From positions 124,001-188,000 of the forward strand of contig NZ_BLWI01000001.1 of NCBI RefSeq assembly GCF_013282155.1: 64,000 nt of DNA. Direction: 5' to 3'. The notes beneath the pieces are model-generated. The model saw only the letters and a program-made list of their open reading frames with translations, did not search any database and had not been told where the DNA came from. The position numbers were made by a program, and so were the translations under genes. Below, piece after piece: positions 17,468 to 27,157 of this stretch (positions are counted from its first letter, which is position 1; every line of letters starts with the position of its first letter). Origin of the DNA: Sulfitobacter sp. HGT1 (GTDB taxonomy: Bacteria > Pseudomonadota > Alphaproteobacteria > Rhodobacterales > Rhodobacteraceae).

Positions 17468-17891
17468 GGTTTTCTCCCGATTGTTTTGAAATCTTCATGA
17501 CGGCGGACGCGCTTGCGATCGCCTTGTCACCGCAGGTGATATCCGCATCGACAAAGATCAAAGACCGCGTTGCCTGACGGATCACGGGGCGGATTTCCAG
17601 AAAATCACCAACGCGGGCAGCACCCAGAAAACGCGTCTCCATCTGGACGGTGACCGTTGGTCGCCGGTCTGCGGCGTTCCATGCGCTAAGCGCGATCACC
17701 TGATCCAGAAGGCTGGTGATGACGCCGCCATGAACAATGCCCAGATGGTTTTTATGGGTCTCGTTGGTTTGCAGCGCATAGCTGTGTTTTTGCGCCGTTT
17801 GCGCCGACCGCAACAGCGGGCCGATCAGCGCCATAAACCCGTCAATCTTCAATGCCCGCCAGCCGTCTGGTGCAGTGCGATGTGCCGTCAC
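17460..17891 (-). CDS. PaaI-like hotdog acyl-CoA thioesterase
   Basis: Protein of 143 residues from a GTG at 17891, which sits 3 bp after the regulator stop. HGGVITSLLDQ is the PaaI/4HBT signature in which the Asp or Gln region is catalytic. Family members hydrolyse aromatic or short-chain acyl-CoA and so free CoA when a pathway stalls. Tight linkage to the CoA-transferase and IclR genes places it in the same catabolic unit. Confidence 0.85.
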   Translation of the reverse strand: MTAHRTAPDGWRALKIDGFMALIGPLLRSAQTAQKHSYALQTNETHKNHLGIVHGGVITSLLDQVIALSAWNAADRRPTVTVQMETRFLGAARVGDFLEIRPVIRQATRSLIFVDADITCGDKAIASASAVMKISKQSGENHE

Positions 17892-17894
17892 GAT

Positions 17895-18680
17895 CTAACT
17901 CCCGGTATCGATCTGAATGTTTTCGATGTGTTCCCGAATGGCCTTCATCGCCTTGACCAGTTTCGGGATTTCCTTGTCTTTCAGGCGTTCCGATATGCCA
18001 ATGGCGACGATTGAACGGGTCATCTTGCCGTTTGCGCCAAAGACCGGAACCGCAACAACGGTAACGCCGGAAATATAGCTGCCCTGATCAACCGCATAGC
18101 CAAGTTCGCGCGCCTGCCTGACCTGTTCGCGCCACAACTCGTGCGAGGGCGGGTGATCCCATGCCAGCTTGTCAAACGCGGTTTTCAGCTCGTCTTCGTC
18201 CGTCATGTTGAAGGCGGCGAACAGGCGTCCGCTGGCGCTGATCAGGGCGGGAAAACGGCTGCCCAGATCGACCTGAAGCCGAAACGGTATGTCTGATTGA
18301 GAAAGCGCAACGACCACCATTTGCCCCGGCTCGGAAAGCTGGGTGGCGATCCCGGTCACACCGAATTTCTGCGACAGCTCGGACAGTTTGGGCTGGATCA
18401 ACGTCGAGAAAGTGTTGCGCTGAAGTGCTGCTCTGGCGAGGGGCAGAATGCCGATTCCGATCGTGTAGCGTTTCAGATTCGAATCAAATTCCACCAGCCC
18501 CTCATCCTCGAGAACACGCAGAATATGCAGGCAGGTGCTTGGGATCAGATCAAGCTCCCTCGCGATGGGATTGACCCCGATCGGTTCGTTCGATCGTGCC
18601 AGAAGCCTCAATATAGCAAGGGCGCGGGTCACTGCCGGCACCTGTCGCTTGGTGGCTGATTTCTTGTCTTCGCTGGTCAT
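17895..18680 (-). CDS. IclR-family transcriptional regulator
   Basis: Regulator of 261 residues from ATG 18680 (an ATG 54 bp upstream adds a tail not seen in the family). The N-terminal winged helix (ALAILRLLARSNEPIGVNPIAREL, recognition region STCLHILRVLEDEGLV) is followed by the ligand-binding GAF-like domain (GSRFPALISASGRLFAAF, then DQGSYISGVTVVAVPVF). It is divergent from the acyl-CoA ligase and heads the thioesterase/CoA-transferase operon, so it likely controls both directions through the inverted repeats at 18705-18776. The inducer is probably the acid or its CoA ester. Confidence 0.92.
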   Translation of the reverse strand: MTSEDKKSATKRQVPAVTRALAILRLLARSNEPIGVNPIARELDLIPSTCLHILRVLEDEGLVEFDSNLKRYTIGIGILPLARAALQRNTFSTLIQPKLSELSQKFGVTGIATQLSEPGQMVVVALSQSDIPFRLQVDLGSRFPALISASGRLFAAFNMTDEDELKTAFDKLAWDHPPSHELWREQVRQARELGYAVDQGSYISGVTVVAVPVFGANGKMTRSIVAIGISERLKDKEIPKLVKAMKAIREHIENIQIDTGS

Positions 18681-18704
18681 TTCAGTCCCCTGTCTGACTC
18701 GGAT

Positions 18705-18776
18705 ATTGTTGTACATATACAATAAAGGAATCATATTGACAACAATTGATTGTGATCCCTACCATTGTCAACAATG
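18705..18776. promoter_or_regulatory. Divergent promoter with three ATTGT/ACAAT inverted repeats
   Basis: Between the IclR gene and the acyl-CoA ligase are three dyads on the same theme: TTGTACATATACAA (18709-18722), ACAATTGATTGT (18742-18753) and CATTGTCAACAATG (18763-18776). A TTGACA (18736-18741) with TACCAT 18 bp later could be the ligase promoter, overlapped by the second dyad. Position and repeat form fit an IclR operator cluster. Binding is inferred. Confidence 0.6.
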
Positions 18777-18827
18777 CAGGCCACACCTTCAGAGCGGCCC
18801 GCCAGAAACTTTGGGGAGGAGACGGGA

Positions 18828-20387
18828 ATGACCCGGTTGACGGAATTCACGTCCTACGCGGACGCTCAAAAGCACTACTCGAAAGAGAAGCTTTGGGAGC
18901 TGTTCGACGGCGACACGACGCGGTTCAATATCGGGCATGAATGCCTTGACCGGCATGTAGACGGACAAAACATAGCGCTTCGGATCGCGCATTCTGACGG
19001 TGCCGACGAAGTGCTGACCTTTGAGGAAGTCTCGCGGCGCTCCTCGCAGATCGCCCATTATCTGGATGCGAAAGGTGTCAAGAAAGGCGACCGGGTCGCG
19101 GTGATGATCGAACCCTCGCTGGCCTTTTACAGCGCCATGTTCGGGGTAATCAAAAGCGGTGCCGTTGCGGTGCCCATGTTTTCGCTTTTCGGGCCGGACG
19201 GAATTCAGCTGCGGGTGGGCGACTGCAAACCTGTGGTGTTCTTTACCAATGCTGAAAAGGCCCCTGACGCGATATCGGGGGGTGCCAGCAATGTGACGGT
19301 GGTCGATCACGATTTCCTCGAGGGGCTAAATGACCTGCCCGCCACCTATGACTGGGATACGTCGGGCCGCGATCTGGCGGTTTTGCAATATACCTCGGGG
19401 ACGACCCGCGCCCTGCCTGCTGCTGTCAAACACAGCCACCAGTCGATCGTGACGCTGATGGTTGCCGCGCTTTATGCCACAGGTATTCGCCCGAACGATC
19501 GGTTCTTTTGCCCGTCATCACCCGCCTGGGGGCACGGCCTTTGGCATGGCACGCTTGCGCCGCTGGCGATGGGGGTGTCGACAGGGACATTCAGCGGCAA
19601 ATTCGATGCAGTCCGCCTGCTGCGCGCCTTGCATGATTTCCGCATCACCAACCTGACGGCAGCAGCGACGCATTACCGGATGATGCGGAATTCCGGCAAG
19701 GCCGAGAGTTTTTCCTATTGCTTTGAAAAGCTGTCTTTCACCGGCGAGCCGATTGACTCTGAAACCGCGAATTACGTCGAACAGGTTTTCGGGACCAAGG
19801 TGCGTTCGATGTACGGCACGACCGAAATCGGCGTGATCATCGCAAACTATCCGGGTGCCGATGATCTTGAGGTCCGCGAAGGCGCGATGGGCAAAGCAGT
19901 TCCGGGTGTCGAGGTCGAAGTGCAACGCCCCGATGGAACACCGGCTGATCCGGGCGAGACCGGCGAACTGATGGTCAAGAAGCGCGGCGAATGGTTTCCG
20001 ACCAAAGACCTGGGCCGTGTGGATGAGGATGGCTATTTTTACCACGGTGGCCGGGCCGACGATGTGATCATTTCCGCCGGCTGGACAATTGGTGCGGTCG
20101 AGGTCGAGGACGCCGTCCTGAGCCATCCGGCAGTTGCCGAATGTGCCGTCATCGGTGCCCCCGATGAGCTTCGCGGTTTGGTGGTCAAAGCTTTCATCAT
20201 CCTCAAAGGCCCCGAAACACCCGGCTTGGCCAAAAGCATCCAAGATCACGTGCGCGCCAGATTGGCCCGCCATGAATACCCCCGCCAGATCGCGTTCGTC
20301 ACGGAGCTTCCGAAGACGCCGGCGGGAAAAGTGAACCGAAAAATTCTGAGAGATCAGGAAGCCGAAAAACTGGCTGCTGCGGAATGA
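18828..20387 (+). CDS. AMP-forming acyl-CoA ligase
   Basis: Adenylate-forming ligase of 519 residues from ATG 18828, chosen because GGGGAGGAG sits 7 bp before it. Core motifs are YTSGTTR, MYGTTEIG, TKDLGRVDEDGYFYHGGRADD, and the C-terminal lysine in TPAGKVNRKILR. The phosphate loop departs from the usual YTSGTTGxPK, reading YTSGTTRALPAAVKH. The order of motifs resembles medium-chain or aromatic acid ligases. It would activate the acid imported by the TRAP system three genes downstream. Confidence 0.92.
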   Translation: MTRLTEFTSYADAQKHYSKEKLWELFDGDTTRFNIGHECLDRHVDGQNIALRIAHSDGADEVLTFEEVSRRSSQIAHYLDAKGVKKGDRVAVMIEPSLAFYSAMFGVIKSGAVAVPMFSLFGPDGIQLRVGDCKPVVFFTNAEKAPDAISGGASNVTVVDHDFLEGLNDLPATYDWDTSGRDLAVLQYTSGTTRALPAAVKHSHQSIVTLMVAALYATGIRPNDRFFCPSSPAWGHGLWHGTLAPLAMGVSTGTFSGKFDAVRLLRALHDFRITNLTAAATHYRMMRNSGKAESFSYCFEKLSFTGEPIDSETANYVEQVFGTKVRSMYGTTEIGVIIANYPGADDLEVREGAMGKAVPGVEVEVQRPDGTPADPGETGELMVKKRGEWFPTKDLGRVDEDGYFYHGGRADDVIISAGWTIGAVEVEDAVLSHPAVAECAVIGAPDELRGLVVKAFIILKGPETPGLAKSIQDHVRARLARHEYPRQIAFVTELPKTPAGKVNRKILRDQEAEKLAAAE

Positions 20388-20424
20388 TCCGCGACGCCGG
20401 CCCAATATTTTCAAGGAGAACGAA

Positions 20425-21561
20425 ATGAACGAGATGACACGTAAATTCCCGAAGATCACGGATGAAGGTCTGGAAGACCTGCGCAAGCGCGTCGGCGTAA
20501 AAATCGAAAGAACGGTCGAGCCATGGTGCTATGAGGCGACCCGCGACAACATCCGCCACTATGCCCACGGCATCGGCGACGACAATCCGCTGTGGTGCGA
20601 CCCTGAGTACGGCAAAACCACAAAATACGGTGATGTTCTGGCACTGCCGAGCTTCCTGTTTGCCACCAGCCGGATCATCTCGGGGTATGTGGGCGGTCTG
20701 CCGGGCGTTCACGCCATGTGGTCGGGCGCAAACTGGACATGGCACAAGCCGATCCTGCGCAACACGGAGTTCCGCACCGAGGCTTATCTGAAAGACCTGA
20801 TCGAGCATAACACCCGCTTTGCAGGTAAGGCGATCCAGCAGATTTATCACGTTGATTTCTATGACGCGAAGACCGGCGAGATGCTGGCCGAGGCCGATAG
20901 CTGGTGTTTCCGCACCGACCGCGATCAGGCCCGCGAAAACGGCACCAAATACACCGAGGCCAAAAAGAACGGTCGCAAGGTCTATACGCAGGAAGAACTG
21001 GATAAATACTATAAGTATTACGAGCAGGAAACGATCCGCGGTGCCGAAACCCGTTATTGGGATGACGTCAACGAAGGCGACGAACTGCCCACAATGGTCA
21101 AGGGCCCGATGACGGCGACCGGTTTTATTGCTTACGCGCAGGGCTGGGGTGGTTTGTACATCCGTGCCAACAAGCTGGCCTGGCAATTGCAGCAAAAACA
21201 CCCAAGCGCGGGGATCAAGAACAAGTTCGGCATTCCCGACTGCCCCGAGCGCGTGCATTGGGAAGAAGAATTTGCCCTCGAAGTCGGTGCGCCGGGTGCC
21301 TATGACTATGGCCCCGAGCGGACGTCGTGGCTGACGCACCAGATCACCAACTGGATGGGCGATGACGGTTTCCTTGCCAAGTCGAAATGCGAAGTCCGCC
21401 GTCACAACCCCGAAGGCGACATCATCCTGATCCACGGCACCGTTGTTCGCAAGTTCGAGGAAGACGGCCGCTTCTTGCTGGAAATCAAGCAACGTGCGGA
21501 ACAGCAAGACGGCGAAATGTCGGCTGTTGGGTCTGCCATCGTGGAATTGCCCAAACGCTGA
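20425..21561 (+). CDS. MaoC-type acyl dehydratase (double hotdog)
   Basis: Protein of 378 residues with two hotdog halves, the first opening YEATRDNIRHYAHGIGDDN and holding the hydratase-like D and H. The second half runs from about residue 200 (RYWDDVNEGDELP). Family members hydrate or dehydrate enoyl-CoA or beta-hydroxyacyl-CoA esters. It lies 37 bp after the ligase and has AAGGAGAACG before its start. It probably acts on the CoA ester made by the ligase; the actual substrate is unknown. Confidence 0.83.
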   Translation: MNEMTRKFPKITDEGLEDLRKRVGVKIERTVEPWCYEATRDNIRHYAHGIGDDNPLWCDPEYGKTTKYGDVLALPSFLFATSRIISGYVGGLPGVHAMWSGANWTWHKPILRNTEFRTEAYLKDLIEHNTRFAGKAIQQIYHVDFYDAKTGEMLAEADSWCFRTDRDQARENGTKYTEAKKNGRKVYTQEELDKYYKYYEQETIRGAETRYWDDVNEGDELPTMVKGPMTATGFIAYAQGWGGLYIRANKLAWQLQQKHPSAGIKNKFGIPDCPERVHWEEEFALEVGAPGAYDYGPERTSWLTHQITNWMGDDGFLAKSKCEVRRHNPEGDIILIHGTVVRKFEEDGRFLLEIKQRAEQQDGEMSAVGSAIVELPKR

Positions 21562-21595
21562 GGTCCACCACGCTTCAACAGCTGGGGAGGCTTCG

Positions 21596-22123
21596 TTGAA
21601 ATTTCTGGGAAAACTTCTGACCAAGATAGAGGACACCCTTCATATCGGAGGGTGCCTCGGCCTCGTCGCCGTGGCGGCGTTGATCAATGCAGATATTCTG
21701 CTCCGGCTTTTCTTTAACAGGCCGGTGCAGATCCAGTTCGAATTGACCGAACTGTACTTGATGCCGGCACTTGCCACGTTGTCCTTGTCGCGGGTTTTCC
21801 GTGACGGCGGGCATCTGGCGCTGGATTTTGTGCCCGAACATCTACCCGGAGTTTTTGGAAGGGTTGTCGCCAAATTGCGATTGCTTTTGCCTGTGCTGTT
21901 CTTTGGCGCGGTCACATGGATGTCGGGGAAATTTGCTTTCAAAGCCATCTCGAATGGGGATGTCGAATACGGAGCAATCGATTGGCCGCTTGGGTGGGCC
22001 TACGCCGTGATCCCTTTGGGATGCAGCGTTCTGGTTCTGCGGCTGCTCCACGATGCTTTCACGCGAAAGCCGTGGTCAGTACCCACAACAAACCCAATGG
22101 GAGGAAAACCAAATGAAACATAA
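21596..22123 (+). CDS. TRAP transporter small permease DctQ
   Basis: Four-helix membrane protein of 175 residues. The start is taken as TTG 21596 because GGGGAGG lies 5 bp upstream and the sequence from there (KFLGKLLTKIEDTLHIGGC) fits DctQ N-termini. Helices lie at about 17-35, 55-75, 95-115 and 130-155. It overlaps the binding-protein gene by 11 bp. Confidence 0.85.
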   Translation: MKFLGKLLTKIEDTLHIGGCLGLVAVAALINADILLRLFFNRPVQIQFELTELYLMPALATLSLSRVFRDGGHLALDFVPEHLPGVFGRVVAKLRLLLPVLFFGAVTWMSGKFAFKAISNGDVEYGAIDWPLGWAYAVIPLGCSVLVLRLLHDAFTRKPWSVPTTNPMGGKPNET

Positions 22124-23114
22124 GAATAAACTGATTTCAGCCGTGGCAAGCGCGTTTGTATTTGCCGGAATGGCTGCCCACGCGGAAGCGCTGCGCCTTG
22201 GTGATTTTCAATCCACCAGCCACATCGTTTCTGTCGAAGGCACGACCAAGTGGATGGCCGCTGTGACCGAAGCCACAGATGGCGCGATCACCTTCGAGCA
22301 TTTTCCATCACAGCAGGCGGCAAAATCCAAAGCCCAGCTGGATGCTGTCAACAACGGCATTCTGGACGTCGCATTGCTTGGCGCGTCCTATCACGCGGAC
22401 GTCTTGCCACTGAACTCTGTCGTGGGGCTGCCCGGCTATTATGGCTCGGCTGAACAGGGCACAGTTGCGCTGCAAACGATGCTGCAAGACGGCCCGCTGC
22501 GCGACGAAATTCTGGCGTCGGGTGTTACACCGGTCTTTGGTTTCGTTTTGCCGCCCTATCAGGTGCTCGCCAAAAAGCGGCTTGGGATGCCAGCGGATTG
22601 GGACGGGCTTGACGTGCGCACCTCGGGGTCGACGCAAGCGATGACCGCGCGTGCGCTTGGCGGTGTTGGCATCTCAATTCCGGGGCCAGAGGTATATACC
22701 GCCGTGGAGCGTGGCCGTCTGGATGCGGTGTTGTTCCCGCTGGCATCGGTACCCGGCTACAAGCTGAACGAAGTCGTTAGCCACATTTCAACCAACGGGT
22801 CGTTCGGCGGCTACAGCTTTATCATGGTGGTCCGTACCGATCTTTTCGACGGCCTGCCTGAGGACGTTCAGGCCAAGATGCTTGCGCTTGGAAATGAAAC
22901 CGCCGTTCACGTTGCACAAGCACAAGACGCGTCCGTCGAAGGGCTGATCGAAAGCTGGAAAGCGGAAGGCATCGACACCTATACGTTCACCGAAGAAGAG
23001 CTTGCGACGATCACGGATGCTTTGGTGGCTGTCAGCGTCGATTGGGCAGAGCGCCTGCAAGATGACAAGGCTGCCGCCGTTCTTGAAAGCTACAGCGCGC
23101 TGACCCGCGAATAA
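22113..23114 (+). CDS. TRAP transporter substrate-binding protein DctP
   Basis: Periplasmic protein of 333 residues with a signal peptide (KHKNKLISAVASAFVFAGM, cut near AHAEA). GLDVRTSGSTQAMTARALG holds the Arg that pairs with the ligand carboxylate in this family. Start at 22113 follows GGAGG within the end of DctQ. The ligand is probably an organic acid processed by the adjacent ligase and dehydratase. Confidence 0.93.
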   Translation: MKHKNKLISAVASAFVFAGMAAHAEALRLGDFQSTSHIVSVEGTTKWMAAVTEATDGAITFEHFPSQQAAKSKAQLDAVNNGILDVALLGASYHADVLPLNSVVGLPGYYGSAEQGTVALQTMLQDGPLRDEILASGVTPVFGFVLPPYQVLAKKRLGMPADWDGLDVRTSGSTQAMTARALGGVGISIPGPEVYTAVERGRLDAVLFPLASVPGYKLNEVVSHISTNGSFGGYSFIMVVRTDLFDGLPEDVQAKMLALGNETAVHVAQAQDASVEGLIESWKAEGIDTYTFTEEELATITDALVAVSVDWAERLQDDKAAAVLESYSALTRE

Positions 23115-23189
23115 CATCGCGTTCCGAAACACTTATCCGGGCGGTCGCTGCGGCGGCCGCCTGCCACAGACGGAGCGGAAATTCATCAG

Positions 23190-24479
23190 ATGCTTACATT
23201 CGGTATCATACTTATTATTCTTGCCGTTCTCATGGCGGCACGCGTGCCAATCGCTTTTGCGATGGGTATCACCGGCACGCTTGGTCTTGCGGCGCAGCTT
23301 GGGTTCAAACCTGCATTGGCGGTGTTGGAACGTACCTTCTTTGACTCGTCTTCCTCCTTTATATTGGTTGCCATCCCGCTGTTTATCCTGATGGCCGAAT
23401 TGCTGACCGCAGGGGATGTGACCCGCCGGGCCATCATTGCCTGCCAGTCCTGGATCGGCCACGTCAAAGGCGGACTGGCCATCGCTACTGTCGCGGCTTC
23501 GGTTCTTCTGGCGGCGCTGGTTGGCAGTTCCACGGCGTCGACGGCTGCGATGGCGGCTTCTGCATTCCCCGAGATGCGTCGACATAACTACTCTGATCGT
23601 CTTGCGGCGGCGGTTGTCAGCGTCGGCGGCACATTGGCCGTGGTCGTCCCGCCCTCTATCGTGCTGGTGGTCTATGGCGTTTTGACAGAAACCTCGATCG
23701 GCAAGCTGTTCATCGCGGGGATCATCCCCGGCCTTTTGACCGCTGTCGGTCTGGGCGTGGTGATCAAGATCATTGCCGAGACCACGGACCAAGCTCCCAA
23801 AGGCGAACCCTTTGTGCTTAACAAAGCCATCAAGCAAAGCCGGCACGTGATCCCGATGGTGTTGCTGATGATCGCCGTTATCGGTGCAATCTACGGCGGT
23901 ATCGCATCGCCCTCCGAGGCGGCGGCCCTTGGGGTCATGGGGTCGCTGGTCATCGTTCTGGCGCAGCGCACCTTAAACTTTGTGCAGTTCAACAGATCGG
24001 TCAGCAGCGCCATCCGCGCCACGGTGATGATCGTCACGATCGTCGCCTGTTCGGCGATTTTCTCGAACTACCTGGCCTTTACCCGCATCACGCACAGCTT
24101 GCTGGAATTCGTGGCAACAACAGACATGCCGCGCGAAGTCATCATCGGCGTCATCATTGTCGCCCTGCTGGTCATGGGCATGTTCATGGACCAGCTTGCC
24201 ATTTTGTCACTGGCCATGCCGCTGGCCTTTCCGACGGCGATGGCGCTCGAATGTAACCCGGTGTGGTTCGGCATCGTGGTGACCAAAACGGTGGAGATCG
24301 GCCTTTTGACGCCGCCGCTGGGGTTGAACGCCTATGTGGCCGCCGCACAAACCAAGGTTCCGCTCGGCACGATCTTCAGGGGGATACTGCCCTTTCTCGG
24401 GATGGAGATCATCATCCTCGTTTTGTTGCTCGCCTTCCCCCAGATCACCCTGTTCCTGCCCGACCTCATGAGCCGCTGA
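23190..24479 (+). CDS. TRAP transporter large permease DctM
   Basis: Permease of 429 residues with the DctM pattern: LVAIPLFILMAELL, LVGSSTASTAAMAASAFPEMRR, VSVGGTLAVVVPPS, and the closing LLTPPLGLNAYVAA. It should have 12-14 helices and couple uptake to Na+. It completes the ligase-dehydratase-DctQPM operon. It is intact, in contrast with the relic at 15522-15800. Confidence 0.95.
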   Translation: MLTFGIILIILAVLMAARVPIAFAMGITGTLGLAAQLGFKPALAVLERTFFDSSSSFILVAIPLFILMAELLTAGDVTRRAIIACQSWIGHVKGGLAIATVAASVLLAALVGSSTASTAAMAASAFPEMRRHNYSDRLAAAVVSVGGTLAVVVPPSIVLVVYGVLTETSIGKLFIAGIIPGLLTAVGLGVVIKIIAETTDQAPKGEPFVLNKAIKQSRHVIPMVLLMIAVIGAIYGGIASPSEAAALGVMGSLVIVLAQRTLNFVQFNRSVSSAIRATVMIVTIVACSAIFSNYLAFTRITHSLLEFVATTDMPREVIIGVIIVALLVMGMFMDQLAILSLAMPLAFPTAMALECNPVWFGIVVTKTVEIGLLTPPLGLNAYVAAAQTKVPLGTIFRGILPFLGMEIIILVLLLAFPQITLFLPDLMSR

Positions 24480-24572
24480 TCCGTGGTATCACATCCTCAA
24501 ACGCCCGCTCCATCGGGGGCCATGCCGCGCCTTGGCCGCAGCGATATATTGCGCGCCTCGCTTTGCGGATAA

Positions 24573-24595
24573 CGGTTGACCTTGGCGGTCAACCG
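24573..24595 (+). terminator. Hairpin after the TRAP operon
   Basis: Perfect 9-bp stem (24573-24581 with 24587-24595) and a 5-base loop, about 95 bp after the DctM stop. No clear T-run follows, so it may be a weak or rho-assisted terminator or a stability element. The rest of 24480-24720 shows no gene. Confidence 0.45.
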
Positions 24596-24720
24596 CTTGC
24601 TTGATTGCGGGGCGAACTCACTGTACATCACCGCGACGCGTCGGATGAATACAGCAGAAAATCTGGCTTTCCAAAGGCGGCTGAACAGGTCGCCTTTTTC
24701 ATATTTGTCAGGGGCTTTTC

Positions 24721-25644
24721 ATGACCATCACCCATCTTGTTACACATTCCGGCGGTTTTCATGCAGATGAATTGCTGTCCTCTGTGATCCTGACGCGGTT
24801 GTTTCCCGATGCCGAACTGGTGCGCACCCGCGATGCGGCATGGACCACCCCTGCGCCAGACAAAATCATCTATGACGTCGGCCGCCATTACGATGCCGAC
24901 GCGCAGATATTCGACCACCATCAACGCCCCAACCCCCTGCGGGAAGATGGCCAGCCCTACAGTTCGTTCGGGCTGATCTGGGCGCATTACGGGCGCGACT
25001 ATCTGCGCGCCTTCGGGGTGCCTGAGGTCGATGTGGAAGGCATCCACAAAAGCTTTGATACCGGTTTTGTTGTGCCGATTGATCTGGTGGATAATGGCGA
25101 TCTGGCCCCGGCAACGGCTGGCCAACTGGCGGGGCTGACCTTGCCGACACTCCTCGGCACGCTCAAGCCGGTTTTTGATGACCGCAGCCCCGATGCCGAC
25201 GATCAAGCCTTTGCCGCAGCGCTGCCAATTGCGCGCGCCTTTATCGAAGGGTCGCTGGCTGGCAAAGCCGCCAAGCGCCGCGCCGAAGCCGTTGTGATGG
25301 GGGCCATCGAAACTGCCGGCCCTGCGCGCGTTCTGGAACTGCCGATGGGGATGCCGTTTCGCAGCGCCATCGAAACTGCCGGTGCCGATCATCTGTTGTT
25401 CGTCGTGCACCCGCGCGACACCGATTGGGCGATCACGGGCATTCGGCTGAGCGGCGACAGCTTTGACCAGCGCGCCGATCTGCCCACCGCATGGGCGGGC
25501 CTGACCGATGCCGAGCTTGAGCAAGCATGTGGCGTGACGGGCGCAAAATTCTGCCACAACGGTTTGTTCATCGCCGTCGCCGCCACCCGCGAAGCCGCGC
25601 TCGAGATGGCGGGTTTGGCAGTCAGTGACGCAGAAAAAGCCTGA
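24721..25644 (+). CDS. MYG1 family protein (DHH-like phosphoesterase fold)
   Basis: Protein of 307 residues. LVTHSGGFHADELLSSVIL, YDVGRHYDADAQIFDHHQ and SSFGLIWAHYG are the conserved opening blocks of MYG1/UPF0160, whose D/H clusters resemble DHH phosphoesterases. Eukaryotic MYG1 is a 3'-5' RNA exonuclease; the bacterial role is not established. The gene stands alone, 127 bp before selA, and is not obviously part of the selenium genes. Confidence 0.9.
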   Translation: MTITHLVTHSGGFHADELLSSVILTRLFPDAELVRTRDAAWTTPAPDKIIYDVGRHYDADAQIFDHHQRPNPLREDGQPYSSFGLIWAHYGRDYLRAFGVPEVDVEGIHKSFDTGFVVPIDLVDNGDLAPATAGQLAGLTLPTLLGTLKPVFDDRSPDADDQAFAAALPIARAFIEGSLAGKAAKRRAEAVVMGAIETAGPARVLELPMGMPFRSAIETAGADHLLFVVHPRDTDWAITGIRLSGDSFDQRADLPTAWAGLTDAELEQACGVTGAKFCHNGLFIAVAATREAALEMAGLAVSDAEKA

Positions 25645-25771
25645 GCCGCTGCGACCTGCGCGCCGCCGCATCTGACTGACAGGTGCGGCGAGTGATGTTT
25701 GGTGTCTGATCACGCTTGCCCTTGCCCGCCACGGGGATAGACTGACCGTCCAGCAAGAGGCAGGGATTTCC

Positions 25772-27157
25772 GTGAAAGACCAACTTAGGCAACTGCCCCA
25801 GATCGAGGTGATGCTGACCTTTCCCAGCATTCAGGCATGCGTTGAAACCTATAGCCGGCCAGAGGTCATCGGCGCTCTTCGCGCTGCGCTGGACGCCTTG
25901 CGCAACGCGATCGGCAAAGGCGCTGAGGTGGACCTGCCTGATTTCGCGGGGGGCGGCTTTGCTGACGGTATCCGGCTGGCGATAGACCGAGCGCGTCATA
26001 TGAATTTGCGACCCGTGGTGAACGCGACGGGTATCATCATCCACACCAATCTTGGCCGTGCGCGTCTTGCCCCTCAGGCAGTGCAGGCCATGCAGGATGT
26101 CGGCGCGAACGCGTCCAACCTTGAACTGAATTTGGCCACGGGCAAACGCGGCTCTCGGTATGATCATGCCGAGGCGCTGATTTGCGAACTGACGGGGGCA
26201 GAGGCCGCGTTGATTGTGAACAACTGCGCCGCCGCCGTTGTGTTGGGGTTAATGGGGACGGCGATGGGCCGCACGGTTGTCGCGTCACGGGGCGAGCTGA
26301 TCGAAATCGGCGGATCGTTCCGCCTGCCGGATGTGATTGCCCAAAGCGGTGCCATCCTGCGCGAGGTCGGCGCGACCAACAAAACTCGGCTAAGCGATTA
26401 TGCCGATGCGATTGATGACGACACTGCCGTTTTGTTGAAAAGCCACACCAGCAATTTCAAGATCGTGGGATTTACCTCCGCACCCGACAGGCGCGATCTG
26501 GCGAAGCTGGCCAAAGACCGGAACCTGATCCTGATGGAGGACTTGGGCAGTGGTGTCCTGATTGATCTGTCGCCTTATGGGATGACCGATGAACCTGTTG
26601 TCAGTGATATCCTCAAGGCGGGCGTTGATGTGGTGATGTTTTCCGGCGACAAGTTGCTGGGTGGCCCCCAAGCCGGGATTATCGCGGGCAAAGCCGATGT
26701 GATCGCCAAGCTGCGGTCCCATCCGTTGCTGCGGGCCTTGCGGATCGACAAGCTGTCGCTTGCAGCACTCGAGGCGACGTTGCGTTTGTACCGTGCCCCG
26801 CATGATCCGTTCAAAACGATCCCTGTGCTTCAGATGCTGTCCGAACCCCTGGACGATGTGCAAACGCGGGCCAATAGGCTTGTCGCGCTGCTAAACGGGG
26901 TGGCTGCCGCGTCTGTTGTTCCGTCGGCGGCTTTTGTCGGGGGCGGATCGTTGCCGCAGCAGGAACTGCCCAGTTTTTGTGTGAGGGTCGACCACCCCGA
27001 TATGGCGGCTGATGCGCTTGCTGTTGCGTTGCGGTCTGCATCTGTGCCGGTGATCGGTCGCCTGCACCAAGGGCAGTTACTGCTCGACATGCGCACCGTG
27101 GCCGACACAGAACTGCCGCCGATCGTGGATGCAATCGGCCAAGCCTGCGCCACATGA
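25772..27157 (+). CDS. selA: L-seryl-tRNA(Sec) selenium transferase
   Basis: PLP enzyme that turns Ser-tRNA(Sec) into Sec-tRNA(Sec) with selenophosphate. The 461 residues from a GTG start match SelA. VVNATGIIIHTNLGRA, NLELNLATGKRGSR and the PLP lysine K294 in FSGDKLLGGPQAG are diagnostic. It overlaps selB by ATGA, and selC lies just beyond, so the decoding genes form one unit. selD is not in the window. Confidence 0.97.
   Translation: MKDQLRQLPQIEVMLTFPSIQACVETYSRPEVIGALRAALDALRNAIGKGAEVDLPDFAGGGFADGIRLAIDRARHMNLRPVVNATGIIIHTNLGRARLAPQAVQAMQDVGANASNLELNLATGKRGSRYDHAEALICELTGAEAALIVNNCAAAVVLGLMGTAMGRTVVASRGELIEIGGSFRLPDVIAQSGAILREVGATNKTRLSDYADAIDDDTAVLLKSHTSNFKIVGFTSAPDRRDLAKLAKDRNLILMEDLGSGVLIDLSPYGMTDEPVVSDILKAGVDVVMFSGDKLLGGPQAGIIAGKADVIAKLRSHPLLRALRIDKLSLAALEATLRLYRAPHDPFKTIPVLQMLSEPLDDVQTRANRLVALLNGVAAASVVPSAAFVGGGSLPQQELPSFCVRVDHPDMAADALAVALRSASVPVIGRLHQGQLLLDMRTVADTELPPIVDAIGQACAT

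Noticed and set aside
20299-21636. Long minus-strand frame of 445 codons opposite the MaoC gene
   Set aside because: It lies antisense to a clear dehydratase gene, has no family features or ribosome site, and reflects codon bias in GC-rich DNA. The same holds for 24628-25830, 28842-30389, 39779-41182 and 41900-43351 on the minus strand, and 49119-50390 and 52830-54746 on the plus strand.
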